A stretch of DNA of 64,000 nt from JACKII01 sp963807085 (GTDB lineage Bacteria > Pseudomonadota > Alphaproteobacteria > Bin95): NCBI GenBank assembly GCA_963807085.1, contig CAWEBB010000014.1:104246-168245 (forward strand). The letters are read 5' to 3'. Shown here piece by piece: positions 36,715 through 44,122 of this stretch. The first letter of the stretch is position 1, and each line of letters starts with the position of its first letter. A program made the position numbers and the translations under genes. The notes under the pieces were generated by a model, which had not been told where the DNA came from, made no database searches, and worked only from the letters and a program-made list of their open reading frames with translations.

Positions 36715-37545
36715 ATGCCCGGTGCCCAGGTCGATGCCCAAGGCAATCCCATTCCCGAAGAATACCAGGTCGGCGCCGAAGAACTGGTCGGCCTGTCAGC
36801 CAAGCTGATCGAGCACCTGAAAATCCGCACGCTGCCCATTGGCATGAAGCGCTTCCAATCCCAGGAGGAGTTCGAAGGCGTGCGCGGCCTGCGCCGCCCC
36901 AAGGCCGGCCGCTTCTACACCACCTGCCAGTTGGTGACGCAGGCGCGCGTCGCGGGCTTCACCATGGGCATTGCGGCGGAAAACGTCCGCCCCGGCGGCA
37001 ATTGCGGCGGCGTCATGGGCCTGGACATGCCGGACGAGGCCTGCCTCTCCGGTGAGCACATGGACGGCGTCTGGTTCGAGAACCGGGCGGCTGCCAAGGG
37101 GCACCAGGATACCATGCCACGCGCGCCCTATGACGATGGCGCCTGGGTCGGCACCGTGGTCTCGCCGCTGCGCTCCGGCCGGCTCGACCCGCCGGACATC
37201 GTTCTGTTCTACGCGACGCCGGGCCAGATGATCCTGTTCGTGAACGGCCTGCAATGGAAGCGCTACCGCCGCTATGACATGACCATCACGGGCGAGAGCG
37301 CCTGTGCCGACAGTTGGGGCCGGGCGCTCCTGACCAACGACACCTCCATCAGCGTGCCGTGCTTTGCCGAGCGCCGCTATGGCGGTGTCGCCGACGACGA
37401 GATGCTGGTCGCCATGCCGCCGCACGAATTCGCCCGCGGCGTGGAAGGGCTGGCGGGCCTCAGCAAGGTCGGGCTGCGCTACCCGATCATGCCCTACGGC
37501 CCACAAGCCGACCCAAGCGAAGGCATGGCCAGCAGCTACGGCTGA
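36715..37545 (+). CDS. DUF169 family protein
   Basis: A 276-residue protein resembling the DUF169 (ArCR) family: LKIRTLPIGMKRFQSQEEFE, RRPKAGRFYTTCQLVTQARVAGFTMGIAAENVRPGGNCGG with conserved Cys, and a C-terminal SVPCFAERRYGGVADDEMLVAMP. The several Cys and the Cys-Gly-Gly step could bind metal or a cluster, but this is a guess. GGAGGAAAG at 36702-36710 picks the ATG at 36715 over an earlier in-frame codon. It is divergent from the hydrolase gene. Function unknown. Confidence 0.75.
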   Translation: MPGAQVDAQGNPIPEEYQVGAEELVGLSAKLIEHLKIRTLPIGMKRFQSQEEFEGVRGLRRPKAGRFYTTCQLVTQARVAGFTMGIAAENVRPGGNCGGVMGLDMPDEACLSGEHMDGVWFENRAAAKGHQDTMPRAPYDDGAWVGTVVSPLRSGRLDPPDIVLFYATPGQMILFVNGLQWKRYRRYDMTITGESACADSWGRALLTNDTSISVPCFAERRYGGVADDEMLVAMPPHEFARGVEGLAGLSKVGLRYPIMPYGPQADPSEGMASSYG

Positions 37546-37635
37546 CGGCCCCGTCAACCTTCACCCCGGGCCTGCCGGAGAGTGAGAGTGCCACGATGAA
37601 CGACACCCCTCAACAGGCTCGAGGGGAGGGAGATC

Positions 37636-39024
37636 ATGCTGATGCGCCAGGATGCCCGCGGCCTTTCCATGACGACGGACAGCGATGCCGCCGTTGCCGC
37701 CTTTGATGCCGCCGTTCACCGCTCGCTCGAATTTCGCCTGGATGCGGGCGAACACGTGGCCGCGGCGCTCGCGGCTGACCCGGACTTTGTGCTGGGCCAT
37801 GTGCTGAAGGGTTATATGCTGCTGGCGATGCAGAGCCAGGTCGTGCTGCCGGACGTGCTGGCCATTTGTGAGTGGGCGGAGGAACGGCAGGCGGGCCTGA
37901 CCGACCGGGAAAAGGGCTGGGTCGCGGCGCTGCGCCTGCTGGCGCTCGGGCAAAAGAAAAAGGCGCTGGCCGTGATGGACCAGATCCTGGTCGAGCACCG
38001 GGCCGACCTGTTCATGCTGCGCCAGCAACACCATGCGCTGTTCTGGGGCGGCAAGGCCCTGACGATGCGTGACAGCGTGGCCCGCGCCCTTGACGGCTGG
38101 AGCAGGGACATGCCGGGCTATGGCTTCGTGCTGGGCATGCAGGCGTTCGGCTTTGAGGAATCGAACCAGTATCAGGAGGCCGAGCGCTATGGCCGCCGGG
38201 CTTTTGCCATCAACCCGGATGATTTCTGGGCCGTGCACTGCATCGCGCATGTGCTTGAGATGCAGGGGCGGATCGCCGAAGGCGCCGATTGGCTGGAGGG
38301 GCCGGTGCTGCGCGGCGCCGACCGCAGTCCCTTCATGAGCCATATTTGGTGGCACCAGGCGCTGTTCTTTCTGGAGGCGGGCGATTATGACCGGGTGCTG
38401 GAAAATTACGATCGCGGCATCTATCCGCAGCCGTCGAGCTTCTATCTGGAGATCCAGAACGCCAGTTCGATGCTGTGGCGGTTGCAGATGCTGGGTGTCG
38501 ATGTCGGCGACCGCTGGCGGAGCCTGGCCGACGCCGTGGAGGCGGTGATCGATGATCACGTGCTGGGCTTTACCGACACGCACGTGACCATGGCGCTCGC
38601 CGCCGCCGGCAGGACCCAGGCCATCGCCCGCCAGATCGACAGTTTCCGCGACCACGCCCGATCGACCGAGGGCGATACGGGTGCTGCGACCGAAGAAGTC
38701 ACCATCCCACTGGCCGAAGGCATCGCCGCCGCGTTCGCGGGTGAAGCGGACAAGGCGACGGACCTGTTCCTGCAAACTCGCGAGGAGTGGGTGCGCAACG
38801 GCGCGAGCCATGCCCAGCGCGATATTTATGGCCTGGCGCTGTTGGATGCGGCCCAGCAGGCCGGCCGGACAAAGCTCGCCCGGGCTCTGGCGGCGGAAAG
38901 GGTGCGGCTGAAGCCGAACAGCAAGGGCAACTGGCTGAAATACGCCGCGGCGCTGGAGGCGCAGGGCCAAGGGGAGGCGGCCCGCGATGCCCGCACCCGC
39001 GCTGGGGCCGTGTCTTTGAATTAG
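37636..39024 (+). CDS. TTC38-like tetratricopeptide-repeat protein
   Basis: A 462-residue helical protein. The central block GYGFVLGMQAFGFEESNQYQEAERYGRRAFAINP, then WAVHCIAHVLEMQGRIAEGADWL and SHIWWHQALFFLEAGDYDRVL, matches the TTC38 family, which was named in animals but is also frequent in proteobacteria. Repeats of about 34 residues run through the whole length, and there is no signal peptide or membrane segment. GGGGAGGGAG stands just upstream of the ATG. Function unknown. It follows the DUF169 gene by 90 bp on the same strand. Confidence 0.82.
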   Translation: MLMRQDARGLSMTTDSDAAVAAFDAAVHRSLEFRLDAGEHVAAALAADPDFVLGHVLKGYMLLAMQSQVVLPDVLAICEWAEERQAGLTDREKGWVAALRLLALGQKKKALAVMDQILVEHRADLFMLRQQHHALFWGGKALTMRDSVARALDGWSRDMPGYGFVLGMQAFGFEESNQYQEAERYGRRAFAINPDDFWAVHCIAHVLEMQGRIAEGADWLEGPVLRGADRSPFMSHIWWHQALFFLEAGDYDRVLENYDRGIYPQPSSFYLEIQNASSMLWRLQMLGVDVGDRWRSLADAVEAVIDDHVLGFTDTHVTMALAAAGRTQAIARQIDSFRDHARSTEGDTGAATEEVTIPLAEGIAAAFAGEADKATDLFLQTREEWVRNGASHAQRDIYGLALLDAAQQAGRTKLARALAAERVRLKPNSKGNWLKYAAALEAQGQGEAARDARTRAGAVSLN

Positions 39025-39131
39025 CCGACGGTTATCAGGCGGAGAAGTCCTTCCATGGCGGCTTGCCGTTGGCCGCGCAAACCCCTATTTCGGGGCGACC
39101 CGAAGCGATTTCCCGACGCGGAGCTTAAGCA

Positions 39132-39716
39132 ATGAACGATTTTGTCCCGCCATATGCGGCGCAAGAAGTCCTGGACTTTTGGTTCGGGCCAGAAGATGCG
39201 CCCGGCTATGGCGAACCTCATCCCGAGTGGTTCAAGAAAGACGAAGCATTTGATGAGGTGGTTGCAATCCGTTTCGGCGGTCTGCATGCCGCGGCGAGCC
39301 ATGGCATGCTGGACCACTTCTGGAAAGATACGCCAAAGGGCAATCTGGCCTTGATCATCGTGCTGGACCAGTTTTCCCGCCAGCTTTATCGCGGCGACGC
39401 CAAGGCTTTTGCTCGGGACAAACAAGCATTGGTTCTGGCAAAGCACGCGATCGAGCGCGGCTTTGATCGGGACGCGCCGCCGGTGCAGCGCCTGTTCTGG
39501 TATTTACCGTTTGAGCATAGCGAAAACTTAGAGGACCAGGACCGCTGCATCGAGTTGATCAAGCCGCTGGGTAATGCCGAATGGACGCGCTACGCGGAAG
39601 AGCATCGGGCGGTGATCGCTCGCTTCGGGCGTTTTCCGCATCGCAACGCCGCACTGGGGCGCGTCAGCACGCCGGAAGAGGAGACTTATTTGGCGCAGCC
39701 AGGCAGTGGATTTTGA
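39132..39716 (+). CDS. DUF924 family protein
   Basis: A 194-residue all-helical protein of the DUF924 family. QEVLDFWFGPEDAPGYGEPHPEWFKKDEAFD at the N-terminus, LALIIVLDQFSRQLYRGDAKAFARD in the middle and FWYLPFEHSENLEDQDR are the diagnostic blocks; the C-terminus has GRFPHRNAALGR. These proteins resemble TPR folds and have no proven function. Full family length. It is the last undisturbed gene before the mobile-element remnants that begin near 39.8 kb. Confidence 0.9.
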   Translation: MNDFVPPYAAQEVLDFWFGPEDAPGYGEPHPEWFKKDEAFDEVVAIRFGGLHAAASHGMLDHFWKDTPKGNLALIIVLDQFSRQLYRGDAKAFARDKQALVLAKHAIERGFDRDAPPVQRLFWYLPFEHSENLEDQDRCIELIKPLGNAEWTRYAEEHRAVIARFGRFPHRNAALGRVSTPEEETYLAQPGSGF

Positions 39717-39859
39717 GCGAGACTCGAATTAAATGCGATATCACCCGGTTGCCATGAAATTTTCAGCGTTATATCAGCAATTTATATGTCTATCGGTGCC
39801 AATTCGTAACATCCAGTACTGTGCATTCGCAAAGACAATTGTACCAAAAACTGTACCAA

Positions 39860-40048
39860 ATGGAGGCGCCCGTGTTCACGACCGAGATGGCACTGCGGAA
39901 ATGGAAACCGCAGGATTATAATAACCGCCAGCGTTGCGGTAACAGCCTATTTGTTCGAGGTTTCACCTCTGGACGCAAACTATTCCAATTGCGGTACCAG
40001 AACGGTTCTCTAAGGAATGGCCCGCCCCTCCCTCCGCAATTTCGTTAG
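39860..40048 (+). pseudogene. Tyrosine-integrase N-terminal fragment
   Basis: Sixty-two codons whose first 45 resemble the arm-binding N-terminus of phage or island integrases: ALRKWKPQDYNNRQRCGNSL followed by FVRGFTSGRKLFQLRYQ. After that the frame runs into unrelated sequence and stops. The upstream TGTACCAAA repeats and the lower GC from 39.72 to 39.98 kb also look foreign. The catalytic domain is missing, so this is a relic of an integrated element. No tRNA gene is visible next to it. Confidence 0.55.
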
Positions 40049-40086
40049 GCTGACGTGAGGCGCAATCTATAGGAGGAGACCGGGTT

Positions 40087-40146
40087 ATGGCAGTAGCCGC
40101 TGTTGGGATCGACCCAGGCCGTGTGGACGAATTGAATCAGGTATGA
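40087..40146 (+). other. Orphan 19-codon gene start with good Shine-Dalgarno
   Basis: AGGAGG (40071-40076) precedes an ATG at 40087 that opens MAVAAVGIDPGRVDELNQV and then stops, at the point where IS-like sequence begins. It looks like the 5' end of a gene cut off by the insertion. The gene cannot be identified from 19 residues. Confidence 0.3.
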
Positions 40147-40211
40147 TTTTGAGGATTCACGCAATTTGATTTGTCTGATTCATCGATCGCCGACTGAAAC
40201 GGAGGTCGGCG

Positions 40212-40370
40212 ATGTCCACGAAGATGAACGAGGCGGATTGGGAGTTGGCCCTGGAGGTGTTCCGGGCGTGCCTTCCTGCGCGCGGCGCCAAGGCCAAGGA
40301 TGACCGGTTGTTCCTGGAAACGCTGCATCACTTCACTTGTGTGGCGTCAGCGCTTGTCGGACAGAATTGA
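40212..40370 (+). pseudogene. IS5-family transposase N-terminal remnant
   Basis: Fifty-two codons with the N-terminal pattern of IS5-group transposases: WELALEVFRACLPARGAKAK, then DDRLFLETLHHFT, where complete copies continue with a VHN-type block. Homology ends at about 40336, where an IS3-type end begins, so a later insertion cut this element. GGAGG precedes the ATG. Confidence 0.6.
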
Positions 40371-40421
40371 GGGTTTGAGGAAGGGGGATTTCTGGTTCAT
40401 CGAAGCCATCAAGGAGCGAAG

Positions 40422-40602
40422 ATGAACAAGAAAACCGGAACATCGAAAGGCGCCGCTGACAAGTTGGTCAGGGGCATTAAGCGGAGGACCCGCAAACATT
40501 ACTCGGCAGAGGATCCGCGTCGTGTTGGCTGGTCTGCGCGGCGAAGAGAGCATCGCCGCCCTGTGCCCCCGGGAGGGCATCGCCGAAAGCCTGTACTACA
40601 CC
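40422..40602 (+). pseudogene. IS3-family OrfA remnant
   Basis: Opens MNKKTGTSKGAADKLVRGIK and matches the OrfA of the intact IS3 element at 56.1 kb: the RKHYSAED block is followed, after a small deletion that shifts the frame, by RVVLAGLRGEESIAALC and REGIAESLYYT. It ends where the AI-2E permease 3' end begins (opposite strand, stop at 40596-40598). The upstream AAGGAGCGAAG leader also parallels that of the intact copy. Non-functional. Confidence 0.75.
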
Positions 40603-41816
40603 TGACTCTTGCGAGTCAGCCGCTCGGCGAGCGAAGCTCGATCCGGGTCCCCGCTCAGCGCCAGGGCGACGAAGCTCAGGGCCGGTACCCGGACCGCGAT
40701 CATGATCACCAGCACCATCATCGGCACGGCAAGCAGTGTGCCAGCGACACCCCAGATCCAGCCCCAGATCAACAGCGAGACGAGCACGACCAGGGGCGAA
40801 ACAGAAAGCTGCTTTCCTTGCAGGCGCGGATCCACGTAGTTTCCCATCACCTGCTCGATTGCCACGATGCCGGCTCCGATCAGCACTGCTGTTCCGATAT
40901 CCTTCTGCACCAACGCGAACGCCACCGGCAGCAGTCCCGACAAGAGCGAGCCTAGGGTCGGGATGAAACTGAGGAGGAAGGTCAGCAGCATCCACACGAT
41001 AATAAAGTCCACGCCCCAGATCCACAGCCACCCGCCGTAGAGAAGGGCGGTCACGGCTCCCATCAGGGTCCGGACCAGGACGTACCAGCGGAAGTCCTGC
41101 GCAATGTCCATCACCGCTGCGAGCCATGCCCGCGTCTGCTGACGATTGGTGACGTCCGCCAGCTTGGCGCGCCAGAGGCGTGCCTCGTTCAGCATCAGTA
41201 GCGTGAAGAAGAAGATCAGTACCAGGATCGCGATCACCCGCCAGAACGAGGTGACGAGCGTGAAGGCGTAGTCGCTGACGATCGACATAGGGTTCTGGCC
41301 GCCGAACAATTTGCTACCCGCGCTTCCCTGTGCTGGAGATCCCGCCCCTCCGGCTGCACCGGCTCCGCCGCTCTGGCTGCCTTCGCCGCCTTGGATTGCG
41401 CTCATTTCGCCCGATAGGTCGTTGATCCATCCGACGGCCATTTGCCAGTAATCGCCGAAACGGTCCTCGTATGCCGACCAGCCTTGCGCAAGCTGCGCCG
41501 CGGCATACCAGATCCCGAGGCAGAACAGGGCCAGCGCAAGCACGACGATTAGCATCGCCGCCAAGTAGCCCAGCCAGTTCAGCCATCGCGGCACCCGGTT
41601 CTGGATCATCTCGACCACGGGCCAGACGGCAAGAGCCAGGAAGAAGGCCGCGAACACGGGAACGCTGACAGAGGCGCTGACCCGGAGCGCCCAGAGGACG
41701 GCTAGGATGACAAGCGTGCCGACCAGCCACACGAGCGCCCGCTGCCGCCGGTCGGCACCTTCTGCCGGCGCCAAGTCGCCTACTTTCTCTAGCGGGTCGT
41801 CCGCGTTCTCAGCCAC
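40596..41816 (-). CDS. AI-2E family transporter (membrane permease)
   Basis: A 406-residue protein with eight predicted membrane segments and the AI-2E_transport pattern: a pair of N-terminal helices, a long soluble insert rich in Gly/Ala/Ser (about 140-170), then LLTFLLSFIPTLGSLLSGLLPVAFAL and VDPRLQGKQLSVSPLVVLVSLLIWGWIWGVAG, the family signature. Members include TqsA and, in other bacteria, Na/H antiporters. GTG start (41814-41816) with GGAGG upstream. The last codons touch the IS3 remnant, so the original C-terminus may be slightly altered. Likely part of acquired stress cargo. Confidence 0.88.
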   Translation of the reverse strand: MAENADDPLEKVGDLAPAEGADRRQRALVWLVGTLVILAVLWALRVSASVSVPVFAAFFLALAVWPVVEMIQNRVPRWLNWLGYLAAMLIVVLALALFCLGIWYAAAQLAQGWSAYEDRFGDYWQMAVGWINDLSGEMSAIQGGEGSQSGGAGAAGGAGSPAQGSAGSKLFGGQNPMSIVSDYAFTLVTSFWRVIAILVLIFFFTLLMLNEARLWRAKLADVTNRQQTRAWLAAVMDIAQDFRWYVLVRTLMGAVTALLYGGWLWIWGVDFIIVWMLLTFLLSFIPTLGSLLSGLLPVAFALVQKDIGTAVLIGAGIVAIEQVMGNYVDPRLQGKQLSVSPLVVLVSLLIWGWIWGVAGTLLAVPMMVLVIMIAVRVPALSFVALALSGDPDRASLAERLTRKSQV

Positions 41817-42109
41817 TGGTCCTCCGTGCAGCTAATTGCGAAGAAGTAGTCCCATTGGTAACGGCGGACCAAAGCGTTGGTTCCGAACAAGTCGGTGGCG
41901 GTGACTCCACACAAGTTGGGCTGTGCGCGACTCCGCAGCCCCTCCCGGCCCCTAGAACTTACAGAAGCTGTGTTTTTCGGTAGGTGCATCAGTTGGACGG
42001 GCAGTGCCGGGCCAGGGAAGGCGGAGATGCAGAAAGTGCCGAGATGCTTCACGCCATCGACAGCGGGATTCGCCTTGCCCCGTTGCCTTTCCGCCTGAAA
42101 GGGACCCTT
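41817..42109. promoter_or_regulatory. Divergent region between the AI-2E permease and the ctaG fragment
   Basis: These 293 bp lie between two divergently read genes. They hold the GGAGG of the permease gene at the left end (41821-41825 on the plus strand, read leftwards). No other gene, clear promoter hexamers or strong hairpin was recognised. Confidence 0.35.
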
Positions 42110-42334
42110 ATGCCGACTCTTCTAGCGGTGGTCGTTTTTGCTGCGACGCCGCTTCGCGCCCACACCGATGGCGCGCGTCTGGAGCCGCATGGCTTTTGGA
42201 CAATGTGGTCTCTTCAGCCTTCCGTCATTCTACCCCTAACGATTGCTGCGGCCCTGTACGCGAGGGGGGTTCGTCTTGCATGGAGATAAGGCCGGACTTG
42301 GCCGTGGCATCACAGCTTGGCAGGCAGGCTCGTT
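42110..42334 (+). pseudogene. CtaG-like (caa3 oxidase assembly) fragment, frameshifted and truncated
   Basis: The ATG at 42110 opens a signal-like segment (MPTLLAVVVFAATPLRAHTD) then LQPSVILPLTIAAALYARGV, like the first part of caa3-type cytochrome oxidase assembly proteins. The frame stops at 42289, but the next frame continues with KAGLGRGITAWQAGSL, the following CtaG block, up to 42334. At 42335 the GTGAGCGTCCGG end of an IS66-type element begins. So the gene has an indel near 42285 and was then truncated; over 150 codons are missing. Confidence 0.6.
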
Positions 42335-42520
42335 GTGAGCGTCCGGTGAAGCCGCTCTGGCAGAGAGGCACGCACTTCAGTTACGCTGCACTTGCAGCGT
42401 TACACCACGGCAGGAGTTCGTCGATGCGATTGATCTTGTGATCGGCAATGCGGCTGAGGACGTGTGTCATCCAGGCTTGCGGCTCGACGCCGTTCAGCTT
42501 GGCGGTCTCGATCGCGAGGC
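42335..42520 (-). pseudogene. IS66-family TnpC C-terminal remnant with terminal repeat
   Basis: On the minus strand, ETAKLNGVEPQAWMTHVL followed by SRIADHKINRIDELLPW is the C-terminal end of IS66 transposases, ending at the stop at 42381. The left boundary GTGAGCGTCCGGTGAAGCC at 42335 resembles the IS66 terminal inverted repeat. The other end and the tnpA/tnpB genes are missing; the similarity ends near 42520, just before the manganese catalase region. Confidence 0.75.
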
Positions 42521-42689
42521 CGAGGCCCAACCCATGCGCGTCCGTTGGCCTTCGATGAGGATTGCGAAAGCGTCTGGGTCCAAACCCCGAAAAAAACCCC
42601 CTGAGACCGGAACGAACGCCGTCGCCTCGCGTTTGTCCTCTACCACGGCCCGAGGTCGGGCCCGGAGGCCAGCCCAGGAGACACTGCAA

Positions 42690-43751
42690 ATGTTCGTCCA
42701 CATCCGCCAGCCGTTGCACGAGGTCAAAGTCGACCAGCCGGATCCCCAGTTCGCCGAGAAGCTGCTGGAGCAGTTCGGCGGCGCGACCGGCGAGCTGTCC
42801 GCCTGCCTGACGTATTTCACTCAGTCCTTCCACCAGGACGACAAGGGCATCCGCGACATGCTCCTCGACATCGCGACCGAGGAGATGGGCCACCTCGAGA
42901 TGGTCGGCATGCTGATCGAGCAGCACACCAAGAAGGCCGCCCAGGACGCGCAGGACAAGGCCTATCAGAGCACGCTGTTCGCCGTGCGCGGCATGGGCCC
43001 GCACGTGGTCGACAGCCAGGGCTCCTTCTGGGACGGCCGCTACGTCTCCGAAGGCGGCAGCCCGGTGCGCGACCTCCGCGCCGACATCGCGGCCGAGGCG
43101 GGCGCGCTGCAGACCTACGAGACGCTGCTGAAGTATGCGCCGGACGAAGGCACGAAGAAAACGCTGCGCCACCTGGCGACGCGGGAAGTCGCGCACACAC
43201 ACATGTTCATGGAGGCGCTCAAGTCCATGGACAAGCTGACGGAGCCGATGTTCGGCGACCTGCAGCCCGACGACACGGTCGACGTCTATTACAACCTGTC
43301 CCACCCGGCCATGGGCGGCGACAGCCAGCGCGGGCCCTGGAACCGGGAGCCGACGTTCAAGTACGTGCCGGACCCGGTCCAGAATTCTGGCCAAGAAGGG
43401 CTGAGGCCGCCCGGCCCGTCCTCTGCGCCGGCCCCGCCCGCTTCAACCGGAGATGTCCATGTCCTTCTCGCTCGAGCCGGTCCGGATCGACCGGCGCATG
43501 TTCCTCGTCGGCGCGGGCGCCGCCGTCGGGGCCTCGGCCTTCTGCTCGGCCCAGGCCGCCTCGCTCGGGGCGGAGGCCCTCGGCGGCGCGGTCGCGGCCT
43601 GGGCCGTTTGGCGCCAGGGAGCGCCCGCGCGCGTCATCCTCGCCCGGCGCCCGCGGCCGAACGCCGAATTCCGCGCGTTCGCCCAGGGCGCCACGCCGCC
43701 GGCCGCGACCGCGGCCGAGGCGGCCGCGGGTGTCCGCGCCCTCGCGACTGA
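42690..43751 (+). CDS. Manganese catalase (C-terminus probably altered)
   Basis: A di-manganese, ferritin-like catalase that splits H2O2. The ligands are visible: Glu35 in GGATGELSACL, Glu65 and His68 in TEEMGHLEMV, and later a Glu and His in LATREVAHTHMF. The ATG at 42690 has AGGAG upstream. The normal protein should end at about 240-290 residues. Here, after FKYVPDPVQNSG, the frame runs on for about 110 Arg/Pro/Gly-rich residues overlapping the next gene in another frame, so the natural stop has probably been lost by an indel or recombination near 43.39 kb. Very high GC; acquired cargo. Confidence 0.85.
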   Translation: MFVHIRQPLHEVKVDQPDPQFAEKLLEQFGGATGELSACLTYFTQSFHQDDKGIRDMLLDIATEEMGHLEMVGMLIEQHTKKAAQDAQDKAYQSTLFAVRGMGPHVVDSQGSFWDGRYVSEGGSPVRDLRADIAAEAGALQTYETLLKYAPDEGTKKTLRHLATREVAHTHMFMEALKSMDKLTEPMFGDLQPDDTVDVYYNLSHPAMGGDSQRGPWNREPTFKYVPDPVQNSGQEGLRPPGPSSAPAPPASTGDVHVLLARAGPDRPAHVPRRRGRRRRGLGLLLGPGRLARGGGPRRRGRGLGRLAPGSARARHPRPAPAAERRIPRVRPGRHAAGRDRGRGGRGCPRPRD

Positions 43752-43875
43752 GCGCGTGGCAGAGTCGTGGGGCGTGCGCCCCGCCGACTGCCGGTTCGAG
43801 GACGCCTGCCTCGTCCACCCGCCGAGCGGCCGCCGCGTCGGTCTTCTGGTCTGGCTCCAGGCGGGCCCGGTCTAG
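43453..43875 (+). CDS. Tat-exported orphan, IorB-like fragment
   Basis: A 140-residue protein. RIDRRMFLVGAGAAVGASAF near the N-terminus is a twin-arginine signal. The last third, ERVAESWGVRPADCRFEDAC followed by HPPSGRR, resembles part of the large subunit of isoquinoline-1-oxidoreductase/xanthine-dehydrogenase-type enzymes, which are normally about 700 residues and carry such Tat signals. It therefore looks like an internally deleted relic, or a small stand-alone protein. It overlaps the run-on of the catalase frame by about 300 bp. Start 43453 or 43459. Very GC-rich. Confidence 0.45.
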   Translation: MSMSFSLEPVRIDRRMFLVGAGAAVGASAFCSAQAASLGAEALGGAVAAWAVWRQGAPARVILARRPRPNAEFRAFAQGATPPAATAAEAAAGVRALATERVAESWGVRPADCRFEDACLVHPPSGRRVGLLVWLQAGPV

Positions 43876-43902
43876 CGCGCCCTCCTGCGTCCGTCCGCGC
43901 CT

Positions 43903-44122
43903 TTACGCTTGCGCGAGGCGGGGAGGCGCGTTGAGGCCCGAAGCTTCCAAAGCCCCCGGCGTCAAAGACGTCGCCCCGGCGGCGAGCGCGGCCATCTCGG
44001 TCCAAAGCCGATCGAGCGCCGCGTCTCCACGAGGGCCGCCCGGACCCTCCGGCGCCAGCCGAAGCTCGGTCAGATGATGCTTGAGCAGAACCTGCGGGGG
44101 TGTCAGTCGTTGCGTCGATCAT
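43903..44122 (-). pseudogene. IS21 IstB start fused to unrelated sequence
   Basis: On the minus strand the ATG at 44120-44122 overlaps the istA stop as ATGA, the normal IS21 arrangement, and opens MIDATTDTPA. After a one-base shift it continues VLLKHHLTELRL, the start of IstB, and then leaves the family. The shifted frame stays open to a stop at 43903. The AAA+ domain (Walker motifs) is missing, so the helper ATPase is lost. Confidence 0.55.

Noticed and set aside
37561..38970. A 469-codon minus-strand frame opposite the TTC38-like gene
   Set aside because: Shadow frame; the plus-strand protein has recognisable TPR/TTC38 blocks.
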